Positions 61,401-64,000 of a stretch of 64,000 nucleotides of DNA are shown one piece after another (the stretch's first letter is position 1; each line of letters starts with the position of its first letter). The notes under the pieces were generated by a model that was not told the origin of the DNA, searched no databases, and saw only the letters and a list, made by a program, of their open reading frames with translations. A program made the translations under genes and the position numbers. This stretch comes from Sipunculus nudus (taxonomy: Eukaryota; Annelida; Sipuncula; Golfingiida; Sipunculidae): contig CM049306.1 in NCBI GenBank assembly GCA_026874595.1, positions 49,565,519-49,629,518 on the forward strand, read 5' to 3'.

Positions 61401-63015
61401 CATTTTTATCATATATTTAAATTCACACACTATGTAACACTTTGTAAATGTGAGTCATTGGATAAACCACCAATTGTCACTATCATGTACTGGTAACACA
61501 TGTATTCTACCACTGTATAAAAAGTATTACTCATTCATGATATCAATATTTAAAGGATATACTTACATGTTCATTTTCTTCAATTTCTTGCAGAGCTTTG
61601 ATTTCTCTGGAATCAAGAGGCATGAGGAAAATCAATTAAAAAATTAACAAATACATAATATAATCCATATTGTAAAACAATGAAAGTACTGAATTTACTG
61701 TCCTGCTTTAACCATATTTTGTTTACAATATTAGTTGTTTAATAAGACACCAAGATCAAACCACCATTTCAATAGTAAACAACAAAATGGCACTTACTTA
61801 AACCTGTACAATGAACCAGGTTGTTATTTGGTTATTTAGAATACAAATATATCTTGCCTCAATGCAGTGTTTGGGATCCCATCCTCTAATTTTTTTAATG
61901 GCACCTTCTTCAGAGCTACTACTTCACCACTCTAAAATGTAAGTAAACACAACAACATTACCACTGGTTTTCTCCACTCTAGAATGTAAACTCTAAATAC
62001 AGTAAAATACAGTTAAATACAGTAATACTTGTGTTATAAGACCACCCATGGGACCGACGAAATGTGGTCTAAATTCACAGGTGTTTTTATTAGACAGGTC
62101 AGTTATAACCAACGTGAATGCTTTCAGTTCACCCAAAGGGGGTCTTAATAGACAGATGGTCTTATAATATAGGTGGTCTATCAGACAGGTTCCACTGTTA
62201 ACACATCTCAGTGCTACTGCTTTTTCATCTTCAGTGTGGTTGCCAATGATGAAAATGTAGTGCTATAATGATATATTATATCTTATAATACAATATGTAT
62301 CTTGAGATATGTAATAACCATGGTAGGATACAAGACACAAAACATGAAAAGTATAGAAGCTACTTTTAAAACAGTCAAACACGATTATGGCAGTACATAC
62401 ACAATACAACTGATGCTGAAGGCCAGAGCCACCAATCTGTCCAAACACCATACTTGAAATATATCCCTTTGTTAAAGATAAGTATTTGAAAGAAAGTACA
62501 GCTTATAATCACAGATTTCAAAGCCACCTCTCTGGAATGGAAACACAGTAGCTAGATGATACACTTCCTTGTAATACCAGGATACTACATTAAAAGCAAA
62601 ATTTTACAAATAAAAAATGTATGCACATCATCAAGGCTATGAACTCTTAAGTTGAACCACCAGTCTGAAATGTTTTCAATTGCAGTTCAGTTTACTGTTA
62701 CACATTGAATGAGGCATTAAATCAATATTAAAATTTTGTTTGATGACCGGTGAAAGTGGTAACTGGTACTTAGAATCACCTAACTCATGTACTTCTAGGC
62801 TTCACTGTTTTTACTTTTTCAAGAACAAAGAATATTATATAGCCTAATATTTGTACCCATTCTTCAACATATAAGCTTGGAACACAGGCTGTTTTTTTAT
62901 GCAGGCATTTAATGGGAATAGTTCTGACCACAGTATTTACCTCTATGTGTTTTGCTTTTGAGACAATCCCATGAGCACCTTCTCCAATTCGTCCCAAGAT
63001 GTGATACTGTTCCAT
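22551..63015 (-). CDS. CDK20: CDK20 / cell-cycle-related kinase, 7 exons, 3' part missing
   Basis: This is the gene-level entry. The coding exons, in transcript order, are 62941-63015, 61858-61931, 61567-61606, 60871-61059, 59715-59836, 59013-59075 and 22551-22602. The joined frame gives about 205 residues that match the CDK20/CCRK family throughout. It has the Gly-rich loop GRIGEGAHG (residues 8-16), catalytic Lys33 in VALKK, the cyclin-helix equivalent PNTALRE, HRD (125-127), DLKPAN, DFG (145-147), WYRSPE and [11 protein letters not shown]20 is a Ser/Thr kinase; known homologues act on MAK/ICK-type kinases and control cilium length. The family is usually about 340 residues, so kinase subdomains X-XI and the C-terminus are missing here and probably lie left of the window. 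Every splice junction is phase-consistent. Intron 6 is about 36.4 kb and contains a GT61 gene on the other strand. Introns 2 and 6 have GC donors. The start ATG was chosen because [16 protein letters not shown] aligns with the family start. Confidence 0.93.
23573..25129 (+). mobile_element. Type-1 element, short complete copy
   Basis: It begins aagtGACCCATGGGTCatgac and ends acaggtgagctaaaaat. It has about three units (palindrome sites near 24139, 24473 and 24815, all decayed). Its left end is an uninterrupted match for the element at 50726 and so provides an empty-site comparison for the insertion there. Confidence 0.85.
25130..25920. other. AT-rich spacer with a long (TA)n
   Basis: A (TA)n run with TATC interruptions lies at about 25407-25491. 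No gene is seen; ORFs through it are microsatellite translations. Confidence 0.6.
25921..26526. mobile_element. TIR element, TACAGTGGAACC ends
   Basis: The left end TACAGTGGAACC and right end GGTTTCACTGTA are inverted repeats with 11 of 12 positions matching. Subterminal phrases such as gtctaataagaccacc recur. The TA at each edge suits a TA-target element. A relative lies at 62018-62200. Confidence 0.7.
26527..27096. other. No gene recognised
   Basis: Intronic AT-rich sequence with no repeat end or coding signal that I can support. Confidence 0.35.
27097..27590 (-). mobile_element. Type-1 element fragment, reverse orientation
   Basis: It opens with the inverted terminal hairpin (27099-27126) and continues backward through tttgtccgtctgtc and one array unit (actggtggtgctac near 27414). 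The 5' part is missing. Confidence 0.75.
27591..28329. other. No gene recognised
   Basis: A 100-codon minus frame lies at 27910-28212 without any recognisable motif. The phrase around 27700-27800 looks like a dispersed repeat, but no second copy is in the window. Confidence 0.3.
28330..29800 (+). mobile_element. Composite type-1 element with a double-palindrome array
   Basis: It begins with a degraded agtggcccatg start, followed by one type-1 unit. Then come palindrome sites about 130-145 bp apart (28665, 28796, 28945, 29071, 29203, 29341, 29482), two per larger unit, as in 13640-15240 but very diverged in sequence. Exact GGTGGCGCCACC occurs at 28796 and 29341. A type-1 unit tail follows and is cut at a G-tract near 29800. 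It links the two array types in a single element. Confidence 0.75.
29801..32235. other. No gene recognised
   Basis: The stretch contains a G-tract (29799-29809), a plus-strand tctgtgcctcag|gtaagg motif at about 30598, and a tandem 21-base repeat (agtagatttgtgcattttgtt, about 31680-31722). ORFs of 60-94 codons have no recognisable domain. Confidence 0.35.
32236..32357 (+). repeat. Dispersed repeat with poly-C and tatccgcttctg end
   Basis: It has the ggatccagacc start, a C-tract (32319-32330) and the tatccgcttctg end of the family also seen at 63785-63878. Confidence 0.5.
32470..32510 (-). promoter_or_regulatory. CDK20: Candidate recursive splice site in CDK20 intron 6
   Basis: Read on the minus strand there is a long pyrimidine tract (T-run flanked by C) and then gtacAG|GTAAGC, with the junction between 32483 and 32482. 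Acceptor and donor touch, as in zero-length ratchet exons of very long introns. This is sequence-only evidence. Confidence 0.35.
32580..33050 (+). mobile_element. Array-family fragment with a third type of 3' hairpin
   Basis: It carries the gagatatgagtgattttaac, GGTGGTGCCACC (32706) and 'cgtta..cggtttccgagatatg' blocks of the ~278-bp family. It then has a gcagcagcggcggcgg stretch and a terminal hairpin at 33009-33038, GTATCTGC-AAAAC...GTTTT-GCGGATAC, followed by aataat. Confidence 0.7.
33051..34073. other. No gene recognised
   Basis: Unique-looking intronic DNA. ORFs at 33223-33513 and 33681-33896 show no domain. Confidence 0.3.
34080..34853. repeat. Left LTR, 774 bp
   Basis: It begins TGTGGGG and ends ATAACA. 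It matches the other LTR almost throughout. Differences are about 6-8 bases at the extreme left, one CT unit in the (CT)n run, and one substitution near 34551. Confidence 0.88.
34854..37725. other. Internal region of the LTR element
   Basis: AT-rich at the left. On the minus strand near the right LTR are ORFs at 37462-37752 (reads [20 protein letters not shown] in part) and at 37043-37322. Neither is recognised. No pol domain is seen. Confidence 0.6.
37726..38491. repeat. Right LTR, 766 bp
   Basis: It begins TGTGGAGATG and ends ATAACA, and carries the same (CT)n and gagagagccgcccagtctcc block as the left LTR. The near identity indicates a recent insertion or gene conversion between LTRs. Confidence 0.88.
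38497..39379. other. No gene recognised; long G-tract
   Basis: A G-tract of about 16 bases with an A-interrupted continuation occurs at about 39330-39353. Nothing else is assignable. Confidence 0.35.
39380..39819 (+). mobile_element. Type-1 element 3' part, single unit
   Basis: It holds one array unit (decayed palindrome at about 39467), gttatgatttgtgcc, a short gacg tract and a decayed terminal hairpin ending near 39820. A TTAA element begins at the very end of this hairpin. Confidence 0.65.
39820..40333. mobile_element. TTAA-flanked TIR element, full length
   Basis: The left end TTAAAGGGATATAATC and right end GGCTCCTTTAA are inverted and flanked by TTAA. Its right part reappears, reversed, at 5884-6048. 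Confidence 0.65.
40334..43024. other. No gene recognised; GGATCC-repeat end near 41395-41433
   Basis: Intronic DNA. The phrase ggggtctggaccccctctgg with atccgccactg at about 41405-41434 is another end of the GGATCCGC family. A short (TA)n lies near 41640. No coding exon is seen. Confidence 0.35.
43025..43420. repeat. Tandem duplication plus GGATCC/poly-C repeat
   Basis: A block of about 105 bp (43026-43128: ggattacagctgttat ... agaagcggatcct) is repeated at 43129-43242 with a (TA)n expansion. It is followed by a gggtccagacc copy, a C-tract (43370-43389) and a cctggatccacccctg end. Confidence 0.65.
43421..44144 (+). other. Upstream of the GT61 gene; promoter or 5'UTR intron
   Basis: No promoter motif stands out. 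The splice acceptor at 44144 implies that this DNA is intronic to the GT61 transcript, while also lying in CDK20 intron 6. Confidence 0.4.
44145..44173 (+). other. 5'UTR end of the GT61 gene after a splice acceptor
   Basis: A strong pyrimidine tract followed by atttcag ends at 44144, and the ATG follows 29 bases later. This suggests the coding region sits in one exon preceded by at least one untranslated exon further left. The upstream exon and promoter were not identified. Confidence 0.55.
44174..46111 (+). CDS. GT61-family glycosyltransferase, type II membrane protein
   Basis: This is a single 645-codon ORF without introns. Residues 9-28 ([17 protein letters not shown] region) are a signal anchor after a short basic N-terminus, so a Golgi or ER lumenal enzyme is expected. 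Residues 45-125 form an acidic, low-complexity stem, and a basic stretch follows at about 215-250. The catalytic domain runs from about residue 255 to 630. It has [11 protein letters not shown] (370-380), [16 protein letters not shown] (395-410), and the GT61 signature [18 protein letters not shown] (543-560) followed by LLEFYP. There are four N-glycosylation sequons (NGT, NQS, NSS, NIS). GT61 includes plant core beta-1,2-xylosyltransferase and animal EOGT. No EGF-like or KDEL-type ER-retention end is seen. Molluscs make beta-1,2-xylosylated N-glycans, so a xylosyltransferase role is a reasonable but unproven inference. The gene lies inside CDK20 intron 6 on the opposite strand. Confidence 0.9.
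   Translation: MLSLHKRLMLLKLIGITSFVLSICLLLKSISIKKPASFSPSKMHKDISADAEDTAYSEHDGEILLSDGDKRFLKLKQGEGEDTIETYDDESNVIPLFPDVPHEADGSKGDPQEDTPEYFEEREQIVNNEFKEKSSLDDTHKSTATAFFHPPIPNTGKFSHGHGRLIQPNFQGIFHDKHIRNRVQEINGTYTQNKISPTIVKDLPDVLTPGGTQKRMDLLKRIRLTRRWRNKNIKNTNQSTTPKPREKPLFKKWHEYTNEQCSGHFTGYSYEFAYLKDVVVTKEYAIGQAGGEEMSKVMGQDEYKEYYKLLFKFYQLKCVDHPKYFFNGENHLNKWLKILYADQIMDTSQINYINDQFTIAVTRYEYVNLYHIMTDFYNAFLVMKFFGRTRLDTNILIIDAHPKGSLDPPWSVLFNSSIRLNSLPKVTLFKHLVWGIQGYNSPLSKFDADSLPYAEEFRHFFLKSYNISEGHIKNCNQINILFIWRRNYVAHPRNPTGSIGRKIKNERELMRALKKRYPSFHIKGIQLDQLPMYNQLRIISSTDILIGMHGAGLTMSLFLPEHAGLLEFYPIYYSNSNVHFAKIAQWRKLTYEQWVNPDSRNELPDRYTNIPPEVLLKKTKIIVSQLCPKPPDTDSEENVISNNIL
46112..46280 (+). terminator. 3'UTR with poly(A) signals of the GT61 gene
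   Basis: AATAAA occurs at 46253-46258 and again at 46270-46275, about 140-160 bases after the stop codon. They are followed by A/T-rich sequence. These are the likely cleavage and polyadenylation signals. Confidence 0.55.
46640..47270. repeat. Array-family remnant and GGATCC-type repeat
   Basis: A GGTGGCACCAC site at 46705 sits in a 'gagatatcccactcacaagg' context that repeats at about 46940, indicating two decayed units. A C-tract lies at 46816-46830. From 47146 a gggtccaggatttacg ... ggtccagaccccctg element follows. Confidence 0.5.
47271..50725. other. No gene recognised; G-tract at 48590
   Basis: A G-tract of about 20 bases lies at 48590-48610. A 68-codon plus ORF at 48896-49102 has no known match. 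A short gcgagtgaagcgagc stretch occurs near 49713. Confidence 0.35.
50832..52398. mobile_element. TA-target TIR transposon (1.57 kb), non-autonomous
   Basis: The ends CTGTAGATTCAG and CTGAATCTACAG are a perfect 12-bp inverted repeat, and TA is duplicated at 50830-50831 and 52399-52400. The paralogous empty site at 23673-23680 reads gcatatta. Near the right end a 'cgtggttttcgtgg' type sequence recurs in inverted decayed form near the left end. No transposase frame is seen. Confidence 0.88.
51902..52181. repeat. Perfect 140-bp tandem duplication
   Basis: Copies 51902-52041 and 52042-52181 appear identical base for base, beginning ataaacatttcagggggccg. The duplication lies inside the TIR transposon and must be very recent. 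Confidence 0.92.
53212..55690 (+). mobile_element. Type-2 element, complete, nested in type-1
   Basis: The left end is aaaacaaggcctacaggcct and the right end is a cgacacacgacggatgacgc tract followed by catcgcataagctcacaggt and ttgctaaaaa. Host sequence (gtaaaaatt then aaaaatacagg) resumes exactly at the edges, so the boundaries are set by the interrupted array unit. It has the C module with the cagcaccag palindrome remnant at 53529, an 'actgagtgaactcttgacct' minisatellite stretch (53825-54070) and the D module with exact GGTGGCGCCACC at 55187. Confidence 0.85.
56179..58175. other. No gene recognised
   Basis: CDK20 intron sequence; a minus ORF at 56444-56680 lacks motifs. No repeat boundary is clear. 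Confidence 0.35.
58176..58621. mobile_element. TTAA-flanked TIR element, copy 2
   Basis: The ends are TTAAAGGGGCCCAATCAC and GGGCACCTTTAA. The interior is colinear with 12190-12655. It lies about 390 bp from CDK20 exon 6 within intron 6. Confidence 0.75.
59013..59075 (-). CDS. CDK20: CDK20 exon 6 (codons 167-188, GC donor of giant intron)
   Basis: The exon encodes [20 protein letters not shown] and ends with TG, the first two bases of a Trp codon. The donor is gcaagt, a strong GC-type donor apart from the preceding TG. The acceptor is tttgtag. Phase and protein continuity both demand joining to 22602, about 36.4 kb away, where G completes Trp188. Confidence 0.92.
59715..59836 (-). CDS. CDK20: CDK20 exon 5 (codons 127-167, catalytic and activation loop)
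   Basis: The exon begins with [10 protein letters not shown], contains [10 protein letters not shown], and ends in the activation loop [11 protein letters not shown]. The Arg codon is split as AG|A. The activation-loop phosphoacceptor position is Ser (about residue 161), where human CDK20 has Thr161. The acceptor is tatcaacag and the donor is gtaaca. Confidence 0.94.
60418..60760. mobile_element. TIR element (343 bp) in CDK20 intron 4
   Basis: The terminal inverted repeats are about 38 bp: a GGCCAAAA start, then an A-rich run, then GGTATGGTTCTCAGGCAC, matched by GTGCCTGAGAACCATACC at about 60723-60740 and ending GGCCTTA. The inner 18 bp are perfect. No coding capacity. Confidence 0.85.
60871..61059 (-). 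CDS. CDK20: CDK20 exon 4 (codons 64-126)
   Basis: This 189-bp, phase 0/0 exon encodes [20 protein letters not shown], then [20 protein letters not shown] and the helix up to HENNIMHR. It covers the hinge, helices D and E, and the HR of the HRD catalytic motif. The acceptor is ctgtacag and the donor is gtgagc. Asp127 of HRD begins the next exon. Confidence 0.94.
61567..61606 (-). CDS. CDK20: CDK20 exon 3 (40 bp, codons 50-63)
   Basis: This short exon encodes the end of the C-helix, [13 protein letters not shown], matching human-type [12 protein letters not shown]. The acceptor is ttgattccag and the donor is gtaagt. It has phase 2 in and phase 0 out. It is too short for ORF-based detection but is clear from the protein match and the splice sites. 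Confidence 0.9.
61858..61931 (-). CDS. CDK20: CDK20 exon 2 (codons 26-50, GC donor)
   Basis: The acceptor is acattttag. The exon reads [18 protein letters not shown] and then IPNTALR, carrying catalytic Lys33 and the PSTAIRE-equivalent helix start. It is 74 bp and ends after two bases of an Arg codon (AG). The donor is gcaaga, not GT; no GT donor near the exon end preserves the frame. The next exon supplies the final A of the Arg codon and continues with EIKALQE. Confidence 0.9.
62018..62200. mobile_element. TIR element in CDK20 intron 1, related to 25921-26526
   Basis: The left end TACAGTAATACTTGTGTTAT (then aagaccacc) and right end ggtggtctatcagacaggtt (then ccactgtta) are inverted. The gtctaataagacc-type interior is shared with the element at 25921. 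Confidence 0.65.
62941..63015 (-). CDS. CDK20: CDK20 exon 1 (codons 1-25)
   Basis: It encodes the N-terminal strand and the ATP-binding Gly-loop (IGEGAHG), ending at ...KAKHIE in phase 0 before a gtaaat donor. Upstream of the ATG there is a plausible acceptor (ctgttacag) about 14 bases away. The ATG may therefore sit in an exon whose 5'UTR continues elsewhere; this is inference. An in-frame upstream Met at 63048 exists but lies beyond that acceptor and does not match the family. Confidence 0.93.
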
Positions 63016-63784
63016 CCTGACAAATACTGTAACAGATGACATTCTCAATGATTAACAGATTAATCAAGTGTTCAATACAATTCAATATTCACATCCAGTG
63101 CACAACATTTGCTGCCCAATAAATGATTTTATTCAAGTCAACAAAAACACTAGGCCTATACTGTATACAGCTGCAACTGGCTTTAACATTTTAAGCGCAC
63201 ATTGTTGATGATATATATATACATATATAATTAAGTAATTGTAGTACAGACAGAGCCACACTGCAGACCACTAGCTTCATTGATCTAACAGACAGTCTGA
63301 GACGGAATGCTTGCACAATGCTGCCCCCCCCCCCACCCCCACCCCCCACCCCCCCCCTGACACTTGTCATGACCCTGTGTGCACCTGTTGGGTGCCTGTC
63401 CCAGTGAGCCAGCAGGATTGTTTCAGGCAGCAGTGTGCATGCATGTGTTACACCATCACTGTTAACCTCCTGGCCCATCCAGCTGAATAATGTAATACAT
63501 GCACCATGCAGGCCAAAACAATCAGATCAGTGGGACAGGTACCCATGAAACAATCAGTTCAATGGGACCACCCATCAAATGGGGTCACAACAAGTGCTGT
63601 GCAGCATTTCTTATTCACTATGTCGGTGCAAGTACATACAATTCAGGCTGCTCAGTGTTCAGGATGACTTTAACTACTACAATTACATGTTAAATGTTCC
63701 AATAATAGATCCAACTTACTCCTTTGTACGTTAACTGTATCCTATATCTGTCTCATTATTGTATCTCTTACCAGGCTGCAAAAT
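63016..63784. other. Upstream of CDK20 exon 1; no promoter identified
   Basis: C-rich low-complexity tracts lie at about 63324-63357. No TATA or initiator can be assigned. If the acceptor upstream of the ATG is used, part of this is a 5'UTR intron. Confidence 0.35.
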
Positions 63785-63880
63785 TTTATCTGAAGCCCTT
63801 AAAAAAACCTTGTTTCTGATGAAAAAGGGAGGGGTCTGGACCCCCCCCCCCCCCCCCCCCCCCGGATCCGCTTCTGACTA
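63785..63880 (+). repeat. GGATCCGC-type dispersed repeat with 24-base C-tract
   Basis: The sequence agggaggggtctggac is followed by a C-tract (about 63840-63862) and then ggatccgcttctgac. It is the clearest copy of the family also seen at 1-95, 32236, 41405 and 43250-43418. Confidence 0.6.
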
Positions 63881-64000
63881 GAACACCATATCCATGAAGA
63901 CAAAGGCACCAACAGTTTTTTTTATTGACTAAAACCTCAGCCTGAATTGTAAACTCCACTCTGTCCATTAGATAAATGAAGCTAGTTGTCTGTGGCTCTT

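Overview
The window looks like AT-rich nuclear DNA of a marine invertebrate, most likely a mollusc and probably a bivalve. Three things suggest this: one conserved animal kinase gene split by long introns, one animal/plant-type GT61 glycosyltransferase gene, and very dense non-autonomous mobile DNA of kinds typical of bivalve genomes. These include tandem-core elements with GACA or GACGGAC tracts, TIR elements with TA or TTAA targets, and repeats carrying a 'GGATCCGC' end next to poly-C. The species cannot be named from the sequence alone.

Two protein-coding genes can be supported. CDK20 (cell-cycle-related kinase, CCRK) lies on the minus strand. Seven coding exons were read at 62941-63015, 61858-61931, 61567-61606, 60871-61059, 59715-59836, 59013-59075 and 22551-22602. 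They encode residues 1-205 of about 340 in one continuous, phase-consistent frame. Intron 6 is about 36.4 kb, and introns 2 and 6 both use GC donors. The C-terminal exons were not found and probably lie left of position 1. Nested inside intron 6, on the plus strand, is an intronless 645-codon ORF (44174-46111). It encodes a type II membrane GT61 glycosyltransferase whose nearest functional model is a core beta-1,2-xylosyltransferase-like or EOGT-like enzyme.

The rest is mostly mobile DNA. Left arm: a foldback palindrome (1.75-1.86 kb), a CRE/TATA promoter-like patch (2.08-2.15 kb), a triplicated module (2.5-3.7 kb), a type-1 array element (6.05-8.5 kb), a solo LTR (8.80-9.57 kb), type-2 elements (9.6-11.7, 13.3-16.3 and 19.0-20.8 kb), a type-1 element with an intact hairpin end (16.3-18.4 kb) and a pearl-like GACA element (20.8-21.6 kb). 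Inside CDK20 intron 6: further type-1 copies (23.6, 27.1, 28.3 and 39.4 kb), a young 4.4-kb LTR element without recognisable enzymes (34.1-38.5 kb), TIR elements, and a three-layer nest of insertions (50.7-56.2 kb). CDK20 introns 1 and 4 each carry a small TIR element.

The most striking pattern is a modular repeat system. Several families with different sequences and unit lengths (about 338, 278 and 140-280 bp) all carry the perfect palindrome GGTGGCGCCACC (13 exact copies seen by eye, plus CpG-decay variants). They share a degenerate core after it, begin with a second palindrome, and end with a GACGGAC-rich tract and a terminal hairpin. This fits Helentron/HINE/pearl-type elements in outline, but I know of no description of the shared palindrome. 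Coordinates and counts come from reading by eye; no alignment or database search was run.
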